The notes: a model not told the origin generated them from the letters alone. 64,000 nt of DNA from Pseudomonadota bacterium (GCA_022574185.1 JACZSM010000005.1:1-64000); one strand, 5' to 3'; counted from the stretch's first letter, positions 39,046 through 46,405 are shown. Numbers and translations: made by a program.

Positions 39046-39657
39046 ATGCACGCAGTGGTATTCGACATCGACGGCACTCTCTTAGATTCTAATTCGGTAG
39101 ACGACGATTTATATCGTTCGTCCCTACGACACGTACTAGGCCCAGTTCGATTTCGTGAGGAGATTTCAGACTACGATTTCGTTTCCGACTCGGGGATTCT
39201 TTGGCAAGTTCTCGCCGACAATGACCTAATGATTTCACCCGACCCCACCCCGGAAATTATCGAGTACTTCGTTAACGCTCTACAAGATCATATCTCTGAG
39301 AATGGCGGGTTCCGTGAGGTTCCTGGCGCACGCAAGTTCTTTGAGTCGTTACGGTCCTCACAGGACCACTATGTGGCTATTGCTACGGGAGGCTGGTCAG
39401 CTTCAGCAATATTGAAGCTCCGCTCAGCCGGCTTTGATTTGGACGGACTCCAGTTATCAGCCTCGGACAACGAGCACGACCGAACCGCGATAATGCGCTC
39501 GGCATTAGACCGAGAGAAGTCAGAGTACGAATCTGTAACTTACTATGGTGATGGGCCGTGGGATAGAGATGCCTGTATCTCGCTTGGGTGGAACTTCGTT
39601 CCCGTCGGTCGCGAAATCGGCGGATTGGAGACGTACCATAACTTAGGTGTTGTCTAA
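39046..39657 (+). CDS. HAD-family hydrolase, cassette 6
   Basis: A 203-residue HAD phosphatase-like protein: AVVFDIDGTLLDSN holds the nucleophilic Asp, IATGGWS resembles motif II, and YYGDGPWDRDA the acidic motif IV. The substrate is unknown. It starts only seven bases after attC5, with no promoter or Shine-Dalgarno visible, so it likely relies on transcription from upstream (for example from the HicAB cassette). Confidence 0.8.
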   Translation: MHAVVFDIDGTLLDSNSVDDDLYRSSLRHVLGPVRFREEISDYDFVSDSGILWQVLADNDLMISPDPTPEIIEYFVNALQDHISENGGFREVPGARKFFESLRSSQDHYVAIATGGWSASAILKLRSAGFDLDGLQLSASDNEHDRTAIMRSALDREKSEYESVTYYGDGPWDRDACISLGWNFVPVGREIGGLETYHNLGVV

Positions 39658-39755
39658 CAATGCGCTTCATTGTTGCCGTCTGGCTTCCGTCACAAAGCTT
39701 GCACAACGCAACCTTTGCGCCGTAAGCTGGTCGCATCAAAGCTTAGTCGTTAGGC
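39652..39755 (+). repeat. attC site 6 (subtype B)
   Basis: GTCTAAC to GTTAGGC, 104 bases. Like subtype B: AATGCGCTTCATTGTTGCCG and GGTCGCATCAAAGCTTAGTC. Confidence 0.92.
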
Positions 39756-39766
39756 GGCGCTCGTCA

Positions 39767-39801
39767 TTGACACGTGTAACGTATCACGTTACACTATTCT
39801 C
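39767..39801 (+). promoter_or_regulatory. promoter-operator of cassette 7 (HigBA)
   Basis: TTGACA (39767-39772) and TACACT (39790-39795), spacer 17. A perfect palindrome GTGTAACGT-ATC-ACGTTACAC (39774-39794) fills the spacer exactly. The toxin GTG at 39802 is six bases after the -10. This is the clearest member of the repeated layout. Confidence 0.75.
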
Positions 39802-40080
39802 GTGATCCGAAGCTTCAAACACAAAGGACTGGAACGCTTCTTCTCGCGCGGTACGAAAGCCGGAATTCAGGCACCGCACGCTTCAAAACTTCGGCTTATT
39901 CTCTCGAGGCTGCATGCGTCTGTTTCCCCCAACGATATGAACCTTCCCGGACTTGTCCTGCATCAATTAAAAGGTGCCGCTCGAGGAATCTGGTCGGTTC
40001 GAGTCAGCGGCAACTGGCGAGTTACGTTTAAGTTTAAAGGTCCGGACGCGATTGATGTGAATTACGAGGATTACCACTAG
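39802..40080 (+). CDS. higB: HigB toxin, cassette 7
   Basis: A 92-residue HigB related to that of cassette 1 ([21 protein letters not shown] versus the cassette 1 start; [10 protein letters not shown]). It starts at GTG 39802, six bases after the -10 box, with no ribosome site. Partner antitoxin follows two bases after its stop. The two HigBA copies are clearly different at the DNA level, so they are not a recent duplication. Confidence 0.9.
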   Translation: MIRSFKHKGLERFFSRGTKAGIQAPHASKLRLILSRLHASVSPNDMNLPGLVLHQLKGAARGIWSVRVSGNWRVTFKFKGPDAIDVNYEDYH

Positions 40081-40082
40081 TC

Positions 40083-40376
40083 ATGACTATGCAAATGCAT
40101 AACCCGCCTCACCCAGGCGAAGTAATTCGGGGCCTTTGTCTTGAGCCGTTAGGCCTTAGTGTTACGGCCGCAGCCGAAGCACTTGGCGTTACCAGAAAAA
40201 CGTTGTCCGCGATTCTTAATGGCCGCGCCGGTATCAGTCCTGAAATGGCACTACGCCTGTCTATTGCCTTTGATACGTCGCCTGAGAGTTGGATGAATCA
40301 GCAGACTCAGTACGATCTTTGGGTAGCGAAAAAGAAAAAGAAACGACTCCGTGTGAGAAGGCTATCCGCCGCCTAA
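40083..40376 (+). CDS. higA: HigA antitoxin, cassette 7
   Basis: A 97-residue HTH antitoxin: [23 protein letters not shown] in [19 protein letters not shown], and [21 protein letters not shown] lysine-rich C-terminus ([11 protein letters not shown]) is distinctive. GAGGA is upstream. Its TAA stop (40374-40376) lies within the core of attC7. Confidence 0.92.
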   Translation: MTMQMHNPPHPGEVIRGLCLEPLGLSVTAAAEALGVTRKTLSAILNGRAGISPEMALRLSIAFDTSPESWMNQQTQYDLWVAKKKKKRLRVRRLSAA

Positions 40377-40476
40377 CAATGCGCTGCATACTTGCCGCCT
40401 TATCGTACCTGTCACACATCTTGCATTCGCAACATGTGCGCCAGATACTGAGCGCAATTAAGCTTAGACGTTAGGT
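40371..40476 (+). repeat. attC site 7 (subtype A)
   Basis: GCCTAAC to GTTAGGT, 106 bases, subtype A interior (CTTGCATTCGCAACATGTGC, CAGATACTGAGCGCAATTAA). Confidence 0.93.
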
Positions 40477-40488
40477 GGCATAAGGATT

Positions 40489-40818
40489 GTGAACTCAACT
40501 TTCTTCTGCGATTTGGGGGCGTTAACAATTCAACTACGACAGCGCCACGGTGAATTGGCAAGGAAACTGCGGCCGTTGGTTGTCGAATTCGAAGAACTGT
40601 CGAACGGATACGCCGCGAAAGTAAGATCTGGGCAATTAGCCGAATCGGATATTGAAGAATTCATGACCTTAGAAAGGCTGTGCTGTCCGTTTATTACGCT
40701 TACGTTGGAAATCGAGAATAGAGACGAAAATGAAGTGCCAACCCATGTCCTCAAGATTACAGGCCGAGGAGAAATAAAGCCTTTCATCCGGAGAGAGTTC
40801 GGAATTCCGGAGAACTAA
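40489..40818 (+). CDS. small protein with a CCPF motif, cassette 8
   Basis: A 109-residue protein I do not assign by function. The motif FMTLERLCCPFITLTLEIEN, then HVLKITGRGEIKPFI, resembles small cysteine-pair proteins often found near metal-resistance genes. The vicinal Cys pair suggests metal or thiol binding. It starts at GTG 40489, 12 bases after attC7; AAGGA is close before the start. It and the lipoprotein next door share one cassette. Confidence 0.6.
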   Translation: MNSTFFCDLGALTIQLRQRHGELARKLRPLVVEFEELSNGYAAKVRSGQLAESDIEEFMTLERLCCPFITLTLEIENRDENEVPTHVLKITGRGEIKPFIRREFGIPEN

Positions 40819-40819
40819 A

Positions 40820-41221
40820 ATGCCGAAAGTTCTCGTCGTATCTATTCTGGTTTTTACATTTCTAGTCGCCTGCCTTGAAGGCCCAACACAAGAGCCTGTC
40901 GCAGGAGCCATTCGTACAGCGGACAGTTCTGTCCATATTGGGGACGCACCTATCCATGAAGGGCGGATTTCCCGACCTAACGATGTATTCCAGTTTCGTG
41001 CGTGTGACAGGGACGAGTTGTACTTCGTCGATGCGTCCATTTCAATCAATGACACGTTAGAGTTCGCTTTACATTCAGCTGTCACCCCAAGTCCCATCTA
41101 CGTCCGGACTCACGGCGAAGTTATTGCGGGCGTTGATGGTCTCCCCGATCTCTATACCGACGTAATTAATATAACCGAATTGCTTTCGTACGACGCTTCA
41201 GTGCCTGTGATTTGCAAGTGA
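40820..41221 (+). CDS. small predicted lipoprotein, cassette 8
   Basis: A 133-residue protein with a lipoprotein signal (VLVVSILVFTFLVAC, lipobox LVAC at residue 18). The mature part is beta-rich with two further Cys (ACDRDE and VICK at the end). No family recognised. It starts one base after the CCPF gene, so the two are co-expressed; a shared task such as metal or redox handling is only a guess. Confidence 0.6.
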   Translation: MPKVLVVSILVFTFLVACLEGPTQEPVAGAIRTADSSVHIGDAPIHEGRISRPNDVFQFRACDRDELYFVDASISINDTLEFALHSAVTPSPIYVRTHGEVIAGVDGLPDLYTDVINITELLSYDASVPVICK

Positions 41222-41231
41222 CACAAGCGCC

Positions 41232-41334
41232 ACCTAACAATGCGCTTCATTGATGTCGTCTGGGTTTCGTCTCGCTTCTTGCAGCGGCAACAACCGCGCC
41301 GTAAGCTGGTCGCATCAAAGCTTAGACGTTAGAC
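41232..41334 (+). repeat. attC site 8 (subtype B)
   Basis: ACCTAAC to GTTAGAC, 103 bases. The interior CTTGCAGCGGCAACAACCGC matches attC3. Confidence 0.91.
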
Positions 41335-41337
41335 GTC

Positions 41338-41808
41338 ATGAATCAACGCCGACCCGTGGTGTATGACAAAGCCAAGTATCACGATGATACCGTGGCCGAA
41401 TTCGGCTTGACCCACGAACACTCCGCGATCCACATACTATTCTTTCTCGGTTGGCTTATGGACAATGACCTAATGAGCGATGACTTCGTATCAGAGTGGT
41501 CCAAATTTATACACAAGTACAAGTCCAGATCATCTTCGCCGCTAGCGGTCTTTGACTGGTGGGACCGATGCCTCACTGACGACATGTTGAATGATAAAGC
41601 TAATCGATTCGCCCAAGAATATTTCGACTACAAAATAGGGCAATACATTGCCGATTACACCAGAATCGTAGTTGGCAGTTTGCCCTCTTTATATCACCCG
41701 AAATATTCTTGGGACGCTCAAGAGCTGATGAATCGCCAAATTTCCGAAAGATACGATACATGGAGCCGAAAAGAACTTCCGAAGTGGTGGATGTTTTGGC
41801 GCAAGTGA
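41338..41808 (+). CDS. hypothetical protein of cassette 9 (DUF7832-like)
   Basis: A 156-residue soluble protein. VYDKAKYHDDTVAEFGLTHE and IHILFFLGWLMDNDLM resemble a small domain family of unknown function (possibly DUF7832), from memory and not certain. Aromatic-rich C-terminus (ELPKWWMFWRK). It starts three bases after attC8, leaving no space for its own promoter. Confidence 0.55.
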   Translation: MNQRRPVVYDKAKYHDDTVAEFGLTHEHSAIHILFFLGWLMDNDLMSDDFVSEWSKFIHKYKSRSSSPLAVFDWWDRCLTDDMLNDKANRFAQEYFDYKIGQYIADYTRIVVGSLPSLYHPKYSWDAQELMNRQISERYDTWSRKELPKWWMFWRK

Positions 41809-41809
41809 C

Positions 41810-41902
41810 TCCTCATAATTGCCGCGTTGCCTATCTGTCAAACCTCGTGCAGCCACAACGCCCGCGCCAGATACTGGGTACAATAAAGCTTAGACGTTAG
41901 AT
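41810..41902 (+). repeat. attC site 9 (degenerate)
   Basis: The right half is intact (CAGATACTGGGTACAATAAA, GTTAGAT at 41896-41902). The left core has decayed to CTCATAA. CCTCAT at the left can still pair with ATGAGG to the right, so folding may survive. Confidence 0.75.
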
Positions 41903-41922
41903 GAGGCTAGCAAGCGACTTCG

Positions 41923-42324
41923 ATGATTCAAAATATGGCCCTTAGCATTGTTGTCGTTACCGGCCTCTACTTCATTGCCTTGGCCGCTGCATCTTTATTC
42001 CTTCCTGCTCAAACCAATCGTTTCTTGCTCGGATTCGCCGGCTCTCCGGTCAAACATTTCACAGAGCTCATCCTGCGTTTCATAGTTGGCGGCGCACTTG
42101 TGCTTTATGCACCTCAAATGCTTTTTTCCGACACTTTCAATATTTTCGGTTGGGTTCTGCTTGTCACAACAACCTGCATCCTCCTCATGCCATGGCGGTG
42201 GCATCATCGGTTTGCTCAATACGCCATTCCTCAAGCCATTCGGCACCTTGCGCTGATTGGAGTTTCTTCCTTATTGCTCGGTGGGGTTATGCTAGTGGCG
42301 GTTATTCGCGGGAGCACCTTCTAA
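41923..42324 (+). CDS. small integral membrane protein, cassette 10
   Basis: A 133-residue protein with about four hydrophobic segments (SIVVVTGLYFIALAAASLFL; LILRFIVGGALVLYA; IFGWVLLVTTTCILLMPW; LIGVSSLLLGGVMLVAV). No family recognised with confidence. Start at ATG 41923; ATG 41935 is possible. It lies 20 bases after attC9. Confidence 0.6.
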   Translation: MIQNMALSIVVVTGLYFIALAAASLFLPAQTNRFLLGFAGSPVKHFTELILRFIVGGALVLYAPQMLFSDTFNIFGWVLLVTTTCILLMPWRWHHRFAQYAIPQAIRHLALIGVSSLLLGGVMLVAVIRGSTF

Positions 42325-42352
42325 AAATGCGCTGCATATTTTCTGCCTGGCC
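42318..42352 (+). repeat. attC site 10 (truncated remnant)
   Basis: TTCTAAAAATGCGCTGCATA begins like subtype A (AATGCGCTGCATA), but the right half is missing before the next gene. The first bases overlap the end of the membrane-protein gene. It looks like a site destroyed by deletion. Confidence 0.6.
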
Positions 42353-42374
42353 GTAACCAGAAAGGACTTGCCAG

Positions 42375-42773
42375 TTGGATAACCTGGTCATCTTCGACGG
42401 CGTGTGCAATCTCTGTGCTAAGACGGTGCGGTTCATCCTTCGGCACGAATCGGGGCAGGTCCTTCGATTCACACCGCTTCAATCCTCGACTGGCTCCTCA
42501 ATAATGCAAGAACTCGGTCTCAATCCAATGAATGCGGAGACTTTTGTCCTGCTGTCCGATGGCGAAGTATTCGTTAAATCTGATGCGGCGATCAAGTTGT
42601 GCGGATATCTTCGAGGCGGGTGGAGGATGCTCCGAGTCTTTCGAATCATTCCACGTCCGATTCGCGATTGGGGCTATGGGGTACTTGCCCGCAATCGATA
42701 CCGGTGGTTTGGTCGTTACGACCAGTGCATGGTGCCCTCGGCAGAAATCAGGGACCGATTCATCATTGATTAG
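42375..42773 (+). CDS. DCC-family (DUF393) thiol-oxidoreductase-like protein, cassette 11
   Basis: A 132-residue protein with the DCC motif at the start: VIFDGVCNLCAKTVRFIL (DGxCNLC, a CxxC redox pair). The rest (LRFTPLQSSTG, GEVFVKSDAA) fits the family, whose reaction is unproven. It starts at TTG 42375 with AAAGGA upstream. Between two damaged attC sites, it is probably an old cassette. Confidence 0.75.
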   Translation: MDNLVIFDGVCNLCAKTVRFILRHESGQVLRFTPLQSSTGSSIMQELGLNPMNAETFVLLSDGEVFVKSDAAIKLCGYLRGGWRMLRVFRIIPRPIRDWGYGVLARNRYRWFGRYDQCMVPSAEIRDRFIID

Positions 42774-42780
42774 CAATGGC

Positions 42781-42883
42781 ACCTGACAATGCGCTTCATA
42801 CTTACCTCCTGGCTTCCGTCACGCTGCTTGCAAACGCCGATAGCGCGCCAGATACTAAAACCATCAAAGCTTAGACGCTAAGT
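42781..42883 (+). repeat. attC site 11 (degenerate, mixed subtype)
   Basis: ACCTGAC (one change from the core) at the left; the right core has become GCTAAGT (42877-42883). Interior: GCTTGCAAACGCC and CCATCAAAGCTTAGACG. Probably inactive. Confidence 0.7.
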
Positions 42884-42900
42884 GTTAACGGATCACCGTC

Positions 42901-43230
42901 ATGGCGCACCCGTATCTGGAGCAATTGCAAAGCCTGATTCACATTATCAACCGAGATGACGTTGACTTGAACTGCAAACACTTTTTCAGCGGTGCTGCGC
43001 TCTATGCGAACGGAAATATCTGTGCTTCTCTGTCTCCGGCGGGTCTGGCCTTCAAACTTGGCAAGCAGCGATGCAAGGAACTTATACAGAGTCAAGTGGC
43101 TATTCCGCTCTGTTACTTCGAAGGCGCTCCGACCAAGAGCAATTACGCGCTATTCCCGGATCCGGATGAACTCAGCGACAGTTCGATTGGCGCGTATTTC
43201 AATGAGTGCATCGACTACACGCTAAATTGA
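42901..43230 (+). CDS. TfoX N-terminal-like protein, cassette 12
   Basis: A 109-residue protein resembling the TfoX N-terminal domain (CKHFFSGAALYANGNICASL, LAFKLGKQRCKEL, CYFEGAPTKSNYALFPD). TfoX-like domains are small and mostly of unknown role outside competence regulation. It is 17 bases after attC11. No attC follows; its cassette border appears lost. Confidence 0.65.
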   Translation: MAHPYLEQLQSLIHIINRDDVDLNCKHFFSGAALYANGNICASLSPAGLAFKLGKQRCKELIQSQVAIPLCYFEGAPTKSNYALFPDPDELSDSSIGAYFNECIDYTLN

Positions 43231-43255
43231 CACCAGACGACGCTGAGGAGCAACC

Positions 43256-43297
43256 ATGAAGGAAATCACTCGTAGATGCTACGGCTTATCAGCATAA
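43256..43297 (+). CDS. 13-codon micro-ORF coupled to the GGCT gene
   Basis: ATG 43256 follows GAGGAG by five bases and reads MKEITRRCYGLSA, ending at TAA directly against the ATG of the next gene (43298). The Shine-Dalgarno serves this ORF, not the GGCT gene, so it could be a leader peptide for reinitiation. It could instead be a decayed fragment. Confidence 0.35.
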   Translation: MKEITRRCYGLSA

Positions 43298-43792
43298 ATG
43301 CATTACGCAGCTTATGGTTCCAATCTGCATCCGCTTCGTCTAGGTAGACGCCTTTCTTCAGCAGAGCTCATCGGTACCAGTTTCATGGATGGCTGGTCAC
43401 TGCATTTTCACAAACGAGGTAAGGATGAGTCGGGTAAATGCAACATCATCAATAGCGGCGAGGGTGTGTTTTTGGCAATTTACGAAATCAGTCGGCACAA
43501 CAAACAGACTCTGGATCGAATAGAGGGCCTGGGGTTCGGATATTCCGAAAGGACACTGACGATTCCTGAATTTGATCACTGTGTCACGTACATTGCCGAC
43601 GACACACATATCGACGAATCCCTGGTGCCGTACGATTGGTACAAGGAATTGGTGCTGGTCGGCGCTATTAAACTCGGATTTCCCGAGTCCTACAGAAACC
43701 AGATCAACGCGGTTGCGACCCGTCAGGATCCAGACCCTGTCCGCAGGGCTGAAAGATGGAGTGTTGTCGAAATTATCAGAGCTGGATTTTAA
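43298..43792 (+). CDS. gamma-glutamylcyclotransferase-like protein, cassette 13
   Basis: A 164-residue GGCT-fold protein: MHYAAYGSNLHPLRLGRRL is the substrate-binding YGSN motif. The catalytic Glu is probably in LDRIEGLGFGY. The family cyclises gamma-glutamyl amines or related compounds. It starts directly after the TAA of the micro-ORF. A degenerate attC follows, so it is probably the last recognisable cassette of the contiguous array. Confidence 0.75.
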   Translation: MHYAAYGSNLHPLRLGRRLSSAELIGTSFMDGWSLHFHKRGKDESGKCNIINSGEGVFLAIYEISRHNKQTLDRIEGLGFGYSERTLTIPEFDHCVTYIADDTHIDESLVPYDWYKELVLVGAIKLGFPESYRNQINAVATRQDPDPVRRAERWSVVEIIRAGF

Positions 43793-43890
43793 CTGTACGC
43801 CGCCTTCGTGCCTCCCTACCCTCGTCACGCTTCTTGCATCCGCAACAAACGCGTCGGATACTGAGCACATCAGAGCGTAAACCTTAGCTG
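43793..43890 (+). repeat. attC site 13 (strongly degenerate)
   Basis: CTCGTCACGCTTCTTGCATC, GCAACAAACGCG, GGATACTGAGCACATCAGAG and ACCTTAGCTGG match the order of attC elements, but neither core is intact. It marks the end of the contiguous cassette array. Confidence 0.6.
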
Positions 43891-43895
43891 GAACG

Positions 43896-44378
43896 ATGGG
43901 ATTTCTGGACAAGCCAGAGTGGTGGGGTGCTCCCGTACTCACCAAGGCCAATATTCGACGATATCGTCGAACATTGCTTTTCGTCATCCTTGCCTCTGTA
44001 TTTGTCGGGTTTTTGGCGTCTGTAACACTCAGCGATAAAAATGTTGCCCCAATTGAGTGGTTTCTTCGCACGTCGGCCATCACTTTCGCTTTGATGTCAT
44101 TCATTGCCGCCGTATTCTTTTCCATTTTTTTCTTTTACCGGACGTTCGTTTATAACTTTCGAGCCGCTTTATCCCGGCGGCACCCACCCGGCACCGGACT
44201 ATTTGAACGGCTTTTCAAACCGACCAGCCTTTGGGAAAAGAATGGACTTGCCGATGAAGGACTCAAGTATCGGCGCCTTGCGATTGAAGGCCTTGCCGGG
44301 TTTCTTGGCTCTATGACATTAGCGTGGTTAATGGTCCTTGTGATGAGGTTATCCGGGTTTGACGTAAGTCCCGGCTGA
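43896..44378 (+). CDS. membrane protein of unknown function
   Basis: A 160-residue protein with about three membrane segments (LLFVILASVFVGFLASV; TSAITFALMSFIAAVFF; GFLGSMTLAWLMVLVMR). N-terminus MGFLDKPEWWGAPVLTKANI is soluble. I do not recognise the family. It directly follows the last degenerate attC, and three bases separate it from the next gene. Confidence 0.6.
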   Translation: MGFLDKPEWWGAPVLTKANIRRYRRTLLFVILASVFVGFLASVTLSDKNVAPIEWFLRTSAITFALMSFIAAVFFSIFFFYRTFVYNFRAALSRRHPPGTGLFERLFKPTSLWEKNGLADEGLKYRRLAIEGLAGFLGSMTLAWLMVLVMRLSGFDVSPG

Positions 44379-44381
44379 CCG

Positions 44382-44921
44382 GTGTTTTCGATCAAGGCAT
44401 GTTCGGTTCCCGACAGTGCGCTGCTGGCACGTTACGTTCGCAAAGACACGTACACTGATTGTTACAGGACAATTGTTTCCGGTGTGGTATCACATGCTGA
44501 GTATGTAACCGGGTTTTACTCAACCAGCCTGTTCAAACTGGAACGGCTTATCTTGGGGTGGGTAGTGCACAAACCTTCAACCGATGCTGAAGCAAAACAA
44601 TTGGCCGAGGGAAGAATTGATACGTTCGCCGCCTGGTACGTGGAGAGCCGCAGCGAAAATCAGATACTGATGTGTGATTTTCGTAATCGAACTCGGTCCT
44701 GGCTAATGGTCGCGCCGCTACTCGAAGACGGCGACACTCGAACGCGTTTGTATTTCGGCTCCGCCGTCGTCCCGGTTCGCGATGCAGATTCCGCAAGCAC
44801 ATCCCTTGGGCGGGGCTATGGTGTCCTTCTCGGATTTCACAAACTTTACTCCAAGGCGCTCTTGTGCTCTGCCAAGACACTTCTGGTGGCCCGGAACCGG
44901 CAAAATGAGCGATGCTTATGA
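44382..44921 (+). CDS. conserved hypothetical protein (DUF2867-like)
   Basis: A 179-residue protein whose features LERLILGWVVHKPSTDAEAK, FAAWYVESRSENQILMCDFR, RTRSWLMVAP and TRLYFGSAVVP recall a conserved uncharacterised family (possibly DUF2867-related). The start is GTG 44382. Its stop overlaps the start of the C69 gene (ATGA), showing translational coupling. Confidence 0.6.
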   Translation: MFSIKACSVPDSALLARYVRKDTYTDCYRTIVSGVVSHAEYVTGFYSTSLFKLERLILGWVVHKPSTDAEAKQLAEGRIDTFAAWYVESRSENQILMCDFRNRTRSWLMVAPLLEDGDTRTRLYFGSAVVPVRDADSASTSLGRGYGVLLGFHKLYSKALLCSAKTLLVARNRQNERCL

Positions 44922-46405
44922 AGACAAGAAAACCGCTATGCGATTTTGTAACTATCTGCATTATTTCCGGTCTCTTCGCGCTGGCCGCGATTGAGTCCCA
45001 AGCCAGTTATGCCATCTACGTGGGTAAGAACCGGACTGCAGACGGTAGCGTCTTAATCGGTGGTTCGGGTGATGAAGTCTCAAGCCACTGGCTTGAAATC
45101 GTGCCCGCCAGACATTACGCGGTGGGTACGATTATTCGTGTCGGTGTCGATGAGTCGGCCAATATGCCAGGACGATTCATAGATATTCCTCAGGTACAAC
45201 AGACGCACCGCCATCTGACCATGAACTATTCCGAGTACGAGGGTTTTCCACCACCGTTAACAAATGGTGGCATGAATGAACACAATGTTGCCGGGCGAGA
45301 TGTCTGGTCACCCTCGCGACCTGAACTCATTGCCATGACGCCGATTCCGCAACTTGGTCCAAACTACAGCGACCTGTCACGTATTGCGATGCAGCGCGCG
45401 ACATCGGCGCGGGCCGCTGTTGAGATTATTGGACGTCTCATCGATGAATACGGGTATTCAACATACGGCGGCAATTCGCATATGTTTGCCGACGAAAATG
45501 AGGGTTGGGTGCTGCTTAATTTCGCTGGCGGTCGGGGTTTGTGGATCGCTGAGCGTTTGGGTCCGGACGATATCCGCATGTCCTATCCTGGCTACATAGA
45601 GGAAATACCGCTGGATTATCAAAGTAATCCGGGCTTCATGGGGTCGGAAAACTTCATCGATTTCGCTGTGCAACAAGGCTGGTACGATCCCGACTCAGGC
45701 GAACCGTTCAATGTCACTGCTATTTATGGTACCGATTCAGCCCGCTATCCGCGCAAGGAAATTGAACAGGAATTACGGCAGGCGGCGCCGATCAGTCTCA
45801 GGGACATGCTGAATGTCGTGCGTGACCCTCGCATATCCAAGGACGCCACCGGCTACGGGCAGGTTGCGCATTTGCGCTCCGGTGTACGCCCGGAATATCG
45901 AACGCTGTGGGTCGCCGCAACCGGCTCGGTAACCACACCATTTGTGCCGTATCGGATCGGCGTCCAGCGCATCCTGCCTGAGTTCGGCAAGCACCGATAT
46001 CTTACGAAAGGTGAGGCTACACGATTTCTCACAAACGATTGGCAGATTCAAGAGGCGACAGAGTTTGCCGGCCGCACATTTAAACGCTTGATGTATTTTA
46101 CTTGCGATCACCCGGATAAGTTTCTACCCGAGGTTACAGAAGCGTTCACCGCATTCGAAAACCGCTTGATCATCGAGCAAGAGAAAGTTGAACAAATCGC
46201 TGATACCCTTTTCAAGGGCGGACATGCCGATTTCGCATTGGCGTATCTCACCGACTACACGAGCAGTTCGGCAAAGGCCGCACTCGATCTGGGGAAGGCA
46301 CTGCTTGCAAGCATTGAAGCAAGAACACGAGTCTTGTACGGGCTGCGCCCTCCCGAAGCCGACGAAACGAGTAGACTCGACTCGCAAATGGTTCGCTGTA
46401 ATTAG
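44918..46405 (+). CDS. C69-family dipeptidase homologue with Ser at the nucleophile site
   Basis: A 495-residue secreted protein with signal peptide (LCDFVTICIISGLFALAAI, then ESQA). The mature start ASYAIYVGKNRTADGSVLIG aligns with the N-terminal nucleophile region of C69 dipeptidases, where most have Cys as the first mature residue. Here a Ser or Ala occupies that place. NGGMNEHNVAGRDVWSPSRP, and YGTDSARYPRKE later, fit the family. ATG 44918 is chosen for its ATGA overlap; ATG 44912 is possible. Either a Ser-type hydrolase or an inactive relative. Confidence 0.75.
   Translation: MKTRKPLCDFVTICIISGLFALAAIESQASYAIYVGKNRTADGSVLIGGSGDEVSSHWLEIVPARHYAVGTIIRVGVDESANMPGRFIDIPQVQQTHRHLTMNYSEYEGFPPPLTNGGMNEHNVAGRDVWSPSRPELIAMTPIPQLGPNYSDLSRIAMQRATSARAAVEIIGRLIDEYGYSTYGGNSHMFADENEGWVLLNFAGGRGLWIAERLGPDDIRMSYPGYIEEIPLDYQSNPGFMGSENFIDFAVQQGWYDPDSGEPFNVTAIYGTDSARYPRKEIEQELRQAAPISLRDMLNVVRDPRISKDATGYGQVAHLRSGVRPEYRTLWVAATGSVTTPFVPYRIGVQRILPEFGKHRYLTKGEATRFLTNDWQIQEATEFAGRTFKRLMYFTCDHPDKFLPEVTEAFTAFENRLIIEQEKVEQIADTLFKGGHADFALAYLTDYTSSSAKAALDLGKALLASIEARTRVLYGLRPPEADETSRLDSQMVRCN

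Noticed and set aside
36080-41902. CRISPR array made of the repeated units
   Set aside because: The repeats are about 105 bases, are separated by whole genes, and end in GTTAG cores; they are attC sites.
43397-44125. Leftward ORF of 242 aa across the GGCT gene
   Set aside because: It overlaps two rightward genes with recognisable features and covers a degenerate attC.
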